Source: Arthrobotrys musiformis (Eukaryota; Ascomycota; Orbiliomycetes; Orbiliales; Orbiliaceae). From it: a DNA stretch of 64,000 bases. The stretch's first letter is position 1. Each line of letters begins with the position of its first letter. This document shows positions 1 to 12,954 of the stretch, one piece after another. The notes below the pieces were generated by a model, which saw nothing but the letters and a program-made list of their open reading frames with translations, made no database searches and was not told the DNA's origin. Made by a program: the position numbers and the translations under genes. The stretch covers positions 1,488,001 through 1,552,000 of the forward strand of contig JAVHJL010000005.1 of the NCBI GenBank assembly GCA_036971715.1, read 5' to 3'.

Positions 1-3000
1 TCTTACCCATAATCGATTGTATTATGGGTTCTGGGGAAATGTATTCAACATGTATTCCTAAAAAGTATCTGATGAGATGACTCTCCATACGTCTCCCCAC
101 GTCTGGGAGAAAAAAGCCCACCAAGCCGTCTACGGCAATAAGGACCGGGCGTCAACCGTCTGTCGACGACCCGCAGACTGTGAACATTTTTTAGTGTGAA
201 GGATCGAGTCATCGTCGCTTCTAGAGCTTACAGGGGGACTCCGGAATGGAACTTCGAATCAACCATCCACAATCTTTTCGGCAGAAGGCATGATTGATCA
301 CATTAGCGAATCTGGTAAACCCACAAGGGGACACATGCGCAATGCACTTCGACGGAAATGCACAGCATCGCTCTCGTTCTCGTCCCTCGGTGTGCGACAC
401 GAGAATCGAATGGGTGGTGGTGAGCGCTCAGCCGGCCGTTCCGTCTATCGACATGTATACCATCGGACGCTCGATCGATTACGAGGGCTTCGTTTGGCGA
501 CGAAACCTTTCGATTCGCTCGTTTCGTCCGTCGCAATCATAGTCGTGGGAGATCTGTCGAAGCCTGAGGCCGGCCCAGGCCGCAGGGTGTTTTGTAAGCG
601 AAAGACCTAGGCAGCTCTACAGGCACACAGGTCTTCATCATCATATGAAGTGTTCTTTCAGAAGCACGTATCGACGTTGACGCGTTCTACGCACCACACT
701 TTGTGATTGCAATGCATCTTCAAAGGCCCATCAGCTTGCAAGCGCAAAACAAGTCATCGATTCTGTCAATGCAACGATCCTGTGGGGAGTATGGAAATAC
801 GGGGTAGTTAGTCCTGCCATCCCAACAATATCGCAATATCAGCAGGGCATGATTATAATATTACACGGCATTCTGCAGAATTTCTCGCACGTAGGGATGC
901 TTGGAGGACCATGTTCAGCTGAGAATTCACGAAATCTCGATCTCAAGAAGGAGTCAATGATAACCCTTTCCGGCTCCAGAACAAACTGGGCAACGTTATT
1001 ATCCCGCTCGGTTAGCACGCACCCTGGGTATCGATAACGGTGGGCCCCAGCGGCGACTTTGTGCGACATCACAGCTGAATGACACCCACACTCTAAGCCA
1101 TGGAGACCAGCAGACCGCAGGTACCCCCTATGTACCAGGAATCTGGAATCCTCTTGCTTCCCGGGCTGGCAGCTGTGAATGACGAATTCTGACCATTGCC
1201 TACTAGAGCTCCCCACTATCGATAAAGAACCGGAGAGAAAACGGTGGCAAGTTCCTGGAACCTCTGTGGGTTCCTTTTGCACTTTTGTTCTGAACTTGCA
1301 TAGCTTAGTATGTATCTAACAAGACGGCGGCCTACCCGTGACACCTTTAGCCGTGGCTTTTGTCATGCAGCGGGATAATATCTACCTACCATCCAACGTG
1401 AGTCATAGACTTCTTGACCTCTCGGTGAAGCTCATCGCCATCCCTCAGCGCAAATCGCGTTCACCAATAGCCATTCTGATATCGATAGCTTGGTGTAAGA
1501 TCTTCCACTGCTGACCTTTTGCTGCCGACACGGGTCGGTCTAACCAATTTCGACACCGTTTTCTCCAACAGCCGAAGTCACGACCCGCCGATGACTCCCA
1601 TAGAAATATAGTAACGTGAAAAGCCGATGTCATGTTTCGGACGGAAACCAACATGGACACTCGGGAATCCTACTTGGACTCGACCGAATGGGCGCTGTTC
1701 GGGGGGATGTTGCACAACCGAGAAGGAGTGGCAGTGCTGACCCGTCTTGGTGAACCCAAGTTGGGAAGAAGCGATCTTACCCCAGTCGCTCCATTTGGCG
1801 AACGGTTTTTTTGGCGGTGCACCGCCTCTGAGCCTCGAATAGAGCCTCAGCAAAAACTCTGGCTGAAGGCTGCAGAATAATCAATTCTTCACGTCAAACC
1901 GATAAGAAGGATGAGCATCTATCATGCAACCCGATCTTTGGTACTTCCCCTTTTCCCCACCAGCCACCTTCCCATATTGACCTTAGTTTGGCACTGACAT
2001 ATCCTATTTCACGCATACACCCTGATGTCATGATACCCTTCGAATGTTCTATCCAGCATTGGATCCTTGGTGCCCTACTGCACCTACCCGCATGCTACCT
2101 GCATGAAAATGTCTAAGGGATTCTCAGATTTACGATGTTTTCCCAATACACCTTGCCGGACTTGGACGAAAAAAAAAACTTTTCTGAATGGCGTAGTGGA
2201 CGAATTGCGTAAACCTGAACTGGTTCTTGCAAACGCTGCAGGGAAACTTGGATGAAATCCAGCCCAATCGTCGAGAGGCCTCGCTGTTCGAGAACCGGAC
2301 ACCCCTCATTGATCTCGCGACCTGTTTGGTCCAAAGCTTGCATTTTGCATGCAGCCCTCTGCAGAATATTTAGGGCCGTGACTTGCTTACGCCAGCCCTT
2401 TTTTTTCAACCAAATCCAAATCAGGGAAATATCGTCCCAACGATCATGGGTTACCAAGATTAAACATTTTGTTTCTTGACGAACCTTTTTATTGTTTATT
2501 CAGGGAATCGAGGTGACGAGAACTGGTTCGCCTCGTCAGCGCTAGCTATTTCAGGTACCAAAAGCACCATTATACGTAACCGAACTTTTTGTTTTTGACT
2601 TTTGAGCCGCAAAACCCCACACTATGCATGCTGATAAATACTTTTTAATATATTCAGCTGAACCAGGCTCGTCGGTATGGGATAAAAACCTTGGAATGAG
2701 TGGGGAACGTGACTCTACCCGTTTTTTTTTCTGCAGAGGTCATGCTTAAACGAAACCGGTAGCGTTGCAAAAACTTGTGAACCTGCGTTACGGGTCTTGA
2801 CTTCGGTTCTGATAATACCCGTCCTCGTAGGTACACCATTTTCTTTTATTGTCCTCTTGGCTATTGACGTTACATGTGTATCCTAAATGTGAACTTGTTC
2901 TCTGCCTAACATAGAAACAATTCGGAGTGAAACAATATGCCACCCTACTATTTTTCGAAAATCCACAAACAACACGACTTCAAAGCTCCTCAGCCCAGCC

Positions 3001-6000
3001 TCAAATAAAGGCGGCCGTGGGAATGGGATAGAAATCGAGGCTGCGAGGATCCGCCCAGGGCTGGCCGGTGATCTAGATTAGGGCCCTGATGCGGTGCATA
3101 CCCGTAGCACCACATGTGTCCACACAAACCTATCTCATGCAAGACAAAAAAATGCAACGGGAGAGGGGTAAGGAAAGTGTTATGTCTTCAGTCGAGAGAC
3201 TGCAATGGGGACAGGACAAAACTCGCATCTACATAACGATACAGCTCTTGGCTAATGATACACCAATCACAGGGCCCAATTTACAAGATTGAACCAATCA
3301 ATCCGAAGAAGCCATACTGCTCGGTGTAGACTTCTACGAGGCTTTGTGTTTTCGGTGAAGTAAAAAGCATCGTTCCTCCTTGCCGTAGGATATATCATAT
3401 GAACATTCATAGGATATCTAAAATCCGGAGTATTGGCGCGCATTTCCAATGTATGGAGGCTCATAACTTACAATCCTTCTCCGAACCATAGCTAACGCTA
3501 CTTCCCTCAAACTCTAGGCTATAGGCGCTCGTTCAATCCATAGAAAACGAGCACCCTGCTAAGCCAGCTAGCAGTTGTCGCTGCCCAAATAAAGACCAAG
3601 CTCGTGTCGATTCTCTATGCAAGTTTAGGACGGCGACCCCGCATGCTACGGAGAAGGTCATATCCGTTTTACGAGAATCCTACAAACGGGGTACGTCTTC
3701 TGACATCGAAAACCCGAGGCATGGGGGGAATCAGATGCCAGCAATATTTCCATGGATTTCTAGACAAGAGTCTAAAGTCGGGGGGTATTTACTTGATAGT
3801 ATTAGGATAAGCCATGGCGTTGGGGCTTTGGATGCTGCTGTTACGATAGCGGCAGATCCTTTACGTTCGAACGTTCAACCAAGGATTCGATCTCAGAATT
3901 CGTACGATAAGCTCGAGCTCACCACCCTCTCGGCTTCCTTCCCTCCGCTCCGACTTCTATGACTACAAAGTTCGAAACTAGAACTGTTATGGATGATGAT
4001 AGTGGTGGTATCATTGATACCGAAGCGGAAAGCACGTATCACAGAGCCGGAAAGCGTCATGAGGACATGTACAGAAATCATCACGAGGATGGGAGACTTC
4101 AACCCCCCACCCTTCGAGTTGGAGCTATTACTAGGCTACTACCCATACGATTGATTCTTGCCTACCCGGACGCCGAGCAATGGGTCCCCGTCCCAGTATC
4201 TGTGCTGAAGGTAGGGGCAACGGGCACGGTGCCGGGAGCGATATTGGGATCACCAGTACCTCGTGGTCCGGGTATGAGGAAAATAATTACTTTGCTTTTG
4301 CTAATTGGATCACTGGCATATATATCTGGTTCAGAGCGTGTGATACAGATCGATGCCCTCATCGTGGACCTGCAGGGTGAAGACGTGGCCCAGCCTATGG
4401 CGCGAGGGCATCGCTGAAAACTCTGCCTCTTCGTTTTCTTTCCGTTTTTCTTCTTCTGGTTCTTCCCTTTTCTTTTTTCTTCCACCTTCTCATTGCCTTT
4501 CTTTTTCCCTAAATATCTCGCATTCATTGATTGAGCTATGGTGAGGCAACTGTCTGTTGTTGATTGGGGTATTGTAGCGCCAACAGTTAGAATATAGCGT
4601 TGTGTAGCGGCACTGCTGTCGAACGACGGCGGATTCAAAGTAGTTAACTCTAGCTCTAACTTTGCTTTTAATAGGCAGACATAGTTTATACACGCCGTCC
4701 CACCTGTTGACGAGTCGGCTATTAGATCTATATTTAAATGACTGAAAAATATACTGAATGCGATAGTTCGTGCCAGATTCTTCCTCAAATCGAATATTCG
4801 TGCCAGATGCGTCCCAGGCCAGTCAATTGACTGTTAAAATGCCGAGTGGTTAATTGTGAACGCAGATTGGTTGACATTCATGGTTCACGCTATATGCAAG
4901 GTGCAATAGCTCGTCAACTCTGCCATGTTAGTGCATCCGTGGAAGCTGGCCAAGCTGACCCATGCAGATGTCAAAGCGGCTAGAACCGTGATCGATCACC
5001 TGATATTCGCTGGCCATGACTTACAGTCTGTTAATCAGCAATGCGATGAACACGATTTCTCGTGCTCCGTATTCGACCGCTTACTCATGAAGAAAAATTT
5101 TTTCTTTGGGGTGCAGGATAATACATATTGATGAGTGCTGGCCCTACAAACGTTACTGGCGAACGAAAAGCTGCCTTGCCGCAATTTGCGTGAGATGGGG
5201 CGCCCGATTTGGTTATCTGAGACCCACACATCCCGTTTAAGCCACACCCAATCCTAATCCGCCACACTTATTCCTTCTTGGGAACCCTTGTCGCACAGGG
5301 CCGACCCGGGAACAACCTTCCCGGCCGACAACATGTCCAACACATTTCTCGTTTGAGGCTGATCCCAAATATAACAACTCAACGCAATGCCGTGCCATGT
5401 CCATGCAGTCGAAAAAACAATCAGGCTTGCCGTTTTTAATATCTTTTGTTCCCAGCGAATCGTCCCGATTCTGCCCTATTTTGACGCCGAACCTCTCGGT
5501 ACCCTTTTTTTGGTAACTTGACGTATACAACGGTTAACCCCAACGTGTTTTTCCCCCATTTAAACTCGATGGTTGTTACTAGAATCGTGGCTGTGGATCG
5601 CTGTCCCGGCGGCTCATGTGGACGAATCGACGGGAAGGGGATCCTTTGGGTCGTGCTTGCGCTACAGATATAGCACTGCTATTTTCCGGCAACAATCAAG
5701 GTAGGTACTTCTTAGGTACCTCATTTTACGATCTATTGATAAATTTCTTATATTAAAAAAAGGGCATGCGGACTTCATTGCCACTAGGCTGCTGCGTCTC
5801 TGGCCGCGTAACTGTGTCCCGGCGCCGACTGGCCTTTGAGCTACTTGATTTGCTTTCCCATAAGCTTACGTAAAGAGGTGAACCGGCCTGGATGCGATGC
5901 GTATGTACTGATTGCGTGCATCGCATGCATGCAGCATCGCATCTCATCAGTTTTCTCTCTCGGTTAATGGGTTGCTAGTCACGCTGCGGAGGGAAGACAA

Positions 6001-7713
6001 TGGAACAAAATGTTTGTCGGTAGTTGCGGCTGCGGGCTAACTAGCTGGATCCTTCACAAAACCGGCTTCATCGAGACGCCTATAACCGATGCCCCAAAAC
6101 CTGCAGTGTCTACCGTATCGGGAAAACAAAAGATACTCTGCATGGGGTTATCAAAGAGGCAGTGGAGCCCATCGCATTTACTAAAACTTTCCGAATATTG
6201 GGTTAGTCTGATTTTCTTGTTTTGTTGAATGCTTGCTTAGACCGGCCGTTTGAATCCTGAGACATTTTGATGTTTATACACACATCAGATATGATATCAG
6301 AATACTATCCTACCAGGTCACCCGCCTGCCCAGCTGGCCGGGCTAGTTTTCTGTCACATTCTCCAGCTCGGAAGTTCACACCTCCGCAAGAATACTCCAT
6401 GTAGCTATGAACGGCCGGGAGGAATGATTTTCCCACTATTCCGACGGACCTATCGCATAGCCCCCCCTCCTGACATTGCAAAAGTACTATGCATATGATC
6501 CCCCCCTCACCATACATATCGTACAAAAAGTTCAATCTACACCACCACCACCGATGCAAGTCCGGCTATGTATTCTGTGAATTTCCACGTACTTCCAAAA
6601 TTTGATCACTTCCTTTCAGAGTTCAGAGTTAGCGGGTGGTTACATCCCAGGACATAACACCCGTCCACCACTCCCCGTATTGTAAACCCCCGTATCTTCT
6701 TTCTCCCATCTGAGAAGGGTATCTACTTCACACCTGCGATCTACTGGATTACTGGAGCATCGGCCCCCCGGGATGGCTGATCCATTAGGATAACCCCCCC
6801 TCGTACGGTGAAATTTGGATCCTTCACAAGCCCACTCGGCCGGCCGGACACACCAGCTGATTATACTACAAACTGCTTGCTGTAACACGCCCCGCGTCTC
6901 ACAATCGAATACCTTCTCCCTCCTCCTTGAAATCCCCAAGAATTTGATAGAACGATTTCGAAAGATTGTGATTAGCCCCTAGATAATACTCAAAATCACG
7001 AGAGGTTAAGATTCCCCAACGTGACCACGTATACAGTATCCCTCTTGATCATGATACGGGATTCGAAACCGACATACCGTAAAATGGCACTATTTCAAAG
7101 CTCTAAGAACCAGTAAAAGTAAAGATAGACCAAAGAGCTCCTTGTGGGACATGATATTTTATGCATTACTATAGATATCGCCAGATAAAAACATCACACC
7201 TCCAACCATCCGTCCGATAGGTATAGTCATTAGCTAAGAGAGATGAATAAAAAAGAAGGAAAAATGAAATAAGAAATGATAGAGGAAGAAGCTAAACGCC
7301 AAATACACCTTATTTTGTGCCTTTTTCCAACGTCTCAATATGTCCTACTCGAAGAAAATAAGAAATAATAAGGGAAACATGCCAAAAAAGAAGAGTTTGG
7401 GTAGAAGGGGATGCGAATTGACTCAAAAAACCAAAGTGCTTTCGTAAATAGACTTTCGAAATTTATCATGACCTGAAACTCATAACTAACAAGCTAAAGG
7501 GCTAAAGAATATGGTCATAAAATGGGAGGAGATAAAGTGAGCCTCAACAGTCGTAACAGGCTCAAGATGTTGGAAGAAAGCTGAAGCTAACCGCTAAGCA
7601 GAAAATAGAAGATGGGGGGGAAGGAAGATGCACCAAGAAACCTCCAAACATTCGATCATGCACATAATCCTTACTCGTGACCAAAGAGATTGATCCTCAA
7701 CCAATGTATCTTT
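1..7713. other. Gene-poor region, no supported gene
   Basis: About 7.7 kb with only short open frames (at most about 208 codons) on both strands, none with a recognisable domain, signal peptide or convincing splice-joined continuation. A pyrimidine-rich stretch lies near 4430-4510; it produces an artificial Lys-rich frame on the minus strand (4162-4788). Two short perfect inverted repeats are visible: 9 bp at 5-13/21-29 and 10 bp at 5891-5900/5934-5943. The last few hundred bases before 7713 would be the 3' flank of the MED13 gene. I see no intact transposase or reverse transcriptase frame and no terminal repeats. Confidence 0.5.
5891..5943. repeat. Imperfectly nested inverted repeat (10-bp arms)
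   Basis: GATGCGATGC at 5891-5900 is the exact reverse complement of GCATCGCATC at 5934-5943, with a 33-nt loop. A third, near-identical copy of the right arm (GCATCGCATG) sits inside the loop at about 5918-5927, so two alternative stems are possible. There is no neighbouring gene to assign it to. It could be chance in a GCATGC-rich patch. Confidence 0.4.
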
Positions 7714-10700
7714 TTATAGGACACAAGAAAATGCATCCCGACATTTCACGACCGCCGCGATATGCCACGGTAAAACCTCCTTCATGATGTCGGTTACACC
7801 GAAGTGCTGCGCCAGAGTAACAAGTCCTCTATATTGCGTAAGGATTTCTCTTAACATGTCCTCATTTGACCTCGAAATAGCAGGTGTTTGATGCTGCTGT
7901 GCCGTGGCTGTTGGCATCCCGAGTCCGCGCTGTCCCACACGTATTAAGGATACTGCCAAAACTGCGGGTTCGTCCGTTTCGTTCGGTCCACTCCGTTTAA
8001 TAAGGTACCCGCTGGCCAAAGCTGGACGGGTCACAATTGCCGAGTCTGAGTTGTTTAATGGATGCTGAAGGAGAGCACCCCATGTTTCATCGGTGAAGTC
8101 TACAAGCGCCATATCGTTGTCCACCTCCGGAGCGGGCGTGTCACCGGGTGTAAGTGCACCTCCTTGAGAAGACGAGGCTCCGAATTGGTCTGGTGATACA
8201 CCTGAGGATTGAGGGGTAGCTCCAGGCGTCCCAACAAGCTGTGCCTGGCCATTAAATGCTTGAGGCATTATTGAAGGGATGGCGCATTTGAATGTTAGTG
8301 GCGGCGACGGGTCGGACGAGAAGACTGTTAGGGTATTTGGAACAGCGCAGTCGTGCGAAAGTTTCATCCAGACTAGTTGGTTAGTTGGTTTGTTAGCCAA
8401 GCGAAACACGGCTCAAGAAAAGAGGTTATAGACTTACATTCGACTTCGTCGTCGTCAATAGCACCGACTTTAACGAGAGAAATGCGCCAGTGCACCCGTT
8501 TTTTCGAAATGATTTTGTTTGTAACTGCCCAAATCTCTCTACAGATATCTTCGAAGCCACGTAATACAACCGTCCCGGGAATGCCTAAGCAAAAGTTCCC
8601 CACTTCCTTGATGTCGCCGCAGTCATCGCCCCATGCGACTGAAATCCAACGTTCATCGATGCTCTGGGCGTAGGCCATGTGAAGGCACATGTTTTCCTGG
8701 AGGATCGCAGGTGAAGGATCCGATGAAACCCTGAAGGCTATCGATTTTGGTGGCAACTTTGCGAGTGTGACGGACGGCGAATATGTCTCTTGCGGGAAAG
8801 TCTAATTGATTGTTAGTTTATATAACTCGCTAGGCAAATGATAAGGCACATACCTGCGAGAGGTGATCCTGGATTGTCAATGTGCATCTCTCATAAACTT
8901 CAAGAGCGCACCGGATCGACTGATTATGGCTTTGCACCGCCAATCCATCCTGCACTGCCATATTCTTAACGGGCACGATTTGAAGAATAATGTTGTTCGG
9001 GAAGACCCGAAGAGATGAATTCAAGGCATTCACGTAGGCCTTTTTGAGCGCGTGGAAGGCAATGCAGATTTCCAGAACAGAGGAAGGTGTATCAAACGGA
9101 TTCACAATGAATAGCACCACGTTCTGCAACTCGTCGTCGATCTCGACTAGCGTTTCACCTGCATTAAAGGGGACAGTTAGAATACTGGCATGGCTAGAGA
9201 ATAAAAATACGGAGATGGACATACCTAGTTTTATGATCCCGTCGCAATATCTCCGCAACATGGTCTTTTCATCAAGGCTTTGTGTCTTGCCCTGAATCTG
9301 AAGAGCTATTCCATGTAGGCCATCAAGTATTTGACTTGTTTTGACTGGGAGGATTTCGCCGAGACGGCAATTTTCATAAGTTGAACTGAACGCTTCCAAA
9401 TAAACTCTGGAAGCAGTGGCCAATCCAGCCTCCGTTGGAAAAACCGCTGCCATAAGCAGGTCCTTAGGCCCGCTATGAGGGGTGAGGCCAAATGTATCCC
9501 AGAAATGCAAGGCCGGAGGCAGTAATTCTATAGCGCTATTTGGTAGGGTGGCGTTTCTATGGACATGAACGTGCGGGGCGCTAATTTTGAAGAGTTGTGA
9601 AGAGCCATTGTTTGCATCTGATGACGATTTGGGCCGATTGATCGGGGTCAATCCAGTAGATAGGCTGTGTGGATCCATAAGTCCGGGGCTAACGCCATAG
9701 ATAGAGTTCTTCGGGCGACCGATAGCGCCATACACCAGCGTTTCCAAAGAGCATCTTGTCGTCAATGCGCCGAAAAGGTCTGTTAGCAAGTCCTCCATAT
9801 CGTCTTGATGCCGCGTAGACTGTTTCCGAAGTCGAAGGCTTTGCTCCGCTTGGTCGTTGATCCCGTTCGAATCGGACTCTATACTCGATACACGCCCAAA
9901 AGAGGGGCTTCCAGGGTAAAATGTCGATATCAAATATGTGTTCCAAACAACCTGTTCTTGTAACAGTCCGACGACATGGCTGAAGTCCTGGGATGATAAC
10001 CGATTCGATATGTCGTCGTTATCGGGTAGGAATTTGAAAACCCCATCTAAGGAAATGTCTGTTGAGCTAAAATCACATAAGGTTCGCTGGGCCAGGCTAA
10101 GATTGTCTATGTCTTTGTCGTTCAAGTGGGCCATATCCGCGGCCCACTCTGGTTCCCCGTCTAATTTGTCAGAGTGGTTCAAGGCTTCGACACCGTGTGC
10201 CTTGTTACCGCCTCCCCAGTAATCCCGCTCGGAGGGTATTCGCTTTCTCTTGAGCCCTTGCCGAATACCTTCAGGCGATGCAGAATAAGAGGAGTTGTCC
10301 TGAGCTCCTTCATTCGAAACTTCAAACATTTCCTCGTCGCCGCTTTCGTATTCATCTGTGCTCGAGCTTTCCTCGTCCGAGCTTCCGGTATCAGGGATCA
10401 GATCGCTGCGGTCCTCATCATCTTCTAGAAACATTATATCTCGGCTAAGAGGCCGTCGCGAGTTTCGATATTTCTTGACTCTAGGGAAAGTAGCACTGAA
10501 GCGTCGGTCTTCAGACGATGAATTCTTCCGAGGACTTGAGTCATCCTCGGCGCAAAAAAACCTTCCACCGGCCATATATTTCTCATCTGACCTTTCCATG
10601 AACGATGGGAAGTCCACCGGGCTATAAAGACTCTTCCTGCGGCTTAATGGGAGAACCAACCGGCCTTTTGACAGAGGGGGTGGAGGCCTGGGAGATTGGG

Positions 10701-12954
10701 GATCAAGCAATAGCAACTTCATTGCTCTCTGAGGACTAAGTGGCGGGGTTTCGACTTGGACGACTGTGTGCTGGGTATCATCAGATTGCGTTTCCATACG
10801 GACGGATTTATGCCCTTGGCCATTTGGTTGGGACAATGACTGTTCGCTTCCTGCCTGGGTTGATATTATGATGTCCTTTTGCATTTCGGCCTGCATGTCC
10901 ATCGCAGCTCCAATGTCATCCACATCAAGATCCATATCGTCGAGAAGCTTGTCGTTTGCATAAGAGCCGATGTTGGTGAAACCGAGGTTAAGTTCGTTCA
11001 TGTTTTCGGACAGATGTGATGTGGCGGGCCTTGCCTGGAGGTCCGTCGAAATTTGCGGTTTTTCCAGGCCCATGTCTACGAAATCATCGTCCCCTCCAAT
11101 CTTGTCGAAAAACCCGAAGTCATCTTCCGTGATATCAATGTCGAATAGATCATCCCCCATCCCGCCTTGACCCCCAAAGATATCATCATTGACCTTTGAA
11201 GCGTCACCTTTCAGCCAATTATCGTCCAAGTCCATATCAGCACCATTGACAATTGCCTCTGCCGTCGGAGGAGCGGTTGGAGGCTCTACTACTGGTATCG
11301 GTTCTTCTGTAGGTTTGGCTTGTCCCGGAGTCGGCGCCGTTGTAGGGCCACCCGGAGTCGGATGGCTATCGTTTCCCGAAAGACCATCTGGGGGTGTCGG
11401 ATACACTGTGCCAGATCTATCTGTCGTTGGCGCCGCGAGGGGCGGTTTGCGGTCGATGTCCATAGTGGGAATTGTTTTGTTTCGGGCTTCTAACCTTCGC
11501 CTCTTTTCGGCATCCCTAGACCCGGAGCCTGACAACCATATTTCGGCGAATTCCAAGCTATCTCCAGCATTATACCAGGTCAGCTGCGAAACAAGGTCGT
11601 TCATTCCGTCGGCATTCGTGCTCAGCTTCAAATCTCCTGGTCCGATTGGAGAAGCTGTGGAACTCGGGTAAACCCCAGTTCCTCCATATTTCCTCACAAA
11701 TATCAGACCTGTCGGCCAAAATACTTCGATGAGGCCCTCGATTTCAGACCAAACGCCAATTTTCGCCCACTCTGTCAGAGCCAATTGATCTATGTCAATC
11801 CCTCTATCGGAAAGGGACTTCAAAATAAACGCTTTCCATTCTGGTGTTGCTTGTGACAGCCCGTCGCCACCAGATTTGGGCATATGCCTGCCTAGCACTC
11901 CACCAGGGGCGAGCCAAACATCTAATTCTGTCGTGTCTGATAGGTCGGTACTAGACAATCGTCGAAGGGCACTTTGGGATATTGTTTTAGGGGAAATTTG
12001 TAAACTACCGTCTTCAGACAAACCGAGCGAAATTGTCGTAATAAGCGGAGGGCCATGTGATACTGGGGAATAAGAAAGGATTTCCGGTTCTTCGGCCGGT
12101 TCTAGCAGCGCATATGGGTTAGTAGACTTTGATATGGTTAAGGGTTTTGCTTTTATATTACCGTTGTCGAGCTTCGGGAGAAATGTGCACAGGTTCAACG
12201 GCAGCCATGAGAACGAGCTTGCCAGTCGGTATGATAGAAGAGACATTATCGCTAGAAGAAGCTTCTGGCCTACCAGCTCTTGCTTCGATATTTGCCGTGT
12301 GGCGGTGGTATGAGGTGTGCCAGTTGTCGAACTGCCATGCCGACTCCCGGAGACGGGCGACCCAACCGCTGAAATAGACAAGCCTGAACCACGTTGTTTA
12401 GAGAGCTGCTGTAACATGTATACATCTCGATGAGTCCCACTAAGGTCGATTGGATCTAGTTGGGTTCCGGGAGAGACGAGGGGGTCGATTTGCGAAAGGG
12501 TCTGGAGCTGAAATAAATCCTCGAGCTTTTCTGACGGTGTCGGCCTTAGGGCTTCGAAAATTTCGTGGACATTCAAGACCTCTTTTGTTTTCTCTGTAAT
12601 GCGATATATCAATATGTGTTTATGTTTTTCTTGGCAGAATTTGGAACAAGTGCATACCCTCCAACCCCCAGACCATCGGCTCCCAACCCTTCTCACTAGC
12701 CCCCGATCCATCATAACTGTTATAGCCGGAGTCTGATGTGAATGCAATGTCGGAGTCGTGGTTGTCTATCTGAAATAGCCATAACTCCGAAGACTCGGAG
12801 CATGTCGTGACACATTTCCCTCGCCGTCGTAGATTCGTCTCTGCCTTGGACAGCACCCTCCATGCTGGAGCCGAACCAAAGGTCGAGGATATACGATATA
12901 CGGAGTATGAGATTTCGGATAAGTTGTCCTTATTTTCGAGTTTGAGGGTTAGGG
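7714..12954 (-). CDS. MED13: Mediator complex subunit 13 (CDK8 kinase module)
   Basis: Mediator kinase-module subunit that links the CDK8/cyclin C module to core Mediator and controls RNA polymerase II transcription in the nucleus. Exons, 5' to 3' on the minus strand: 12658-12954, 9225-12593, 8854-9158, 8438-8801, 7714-8372; the introns (64, 66, 52 and 65 bp) keep frame. About 1,660 residues are covered. The first exon holds the Med13 N-terminal region (YSVYRI, then ELWLFQI). The large exon holds the conserved GVWSEIEGLIEVFWPTGL stretch and a long acidic, disordered middle. The C-terminal exons carry the family signature DERWISVAWGDD ... VHWRISLVKVG, followed by EVEFW. The true start is unresolved: exon 1 as listed opens after an AG acceptor and its frame meets a stop just upstream without an ATG. 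A possible first exon is 13052-13181 (ATG at 13181, donor TTAG/GTGCAT, phase 1 fits), but I could not match its 43 residues to the family. Confidence 0.9.

Noticed and set aside
3267..3370. Possible tRNA B-box like GGTTCAATC on the minus strand
   Set aside because: No matching A box, anticodon arm or acceptor stem could be folded around it.
3959..4788. Overlapping frames of 152 (+) and 208 (-) codons
   Set aside because: Mutual shadows around a pyrimidine-rich tract; no domain, signal peptide or consistent splice extension.
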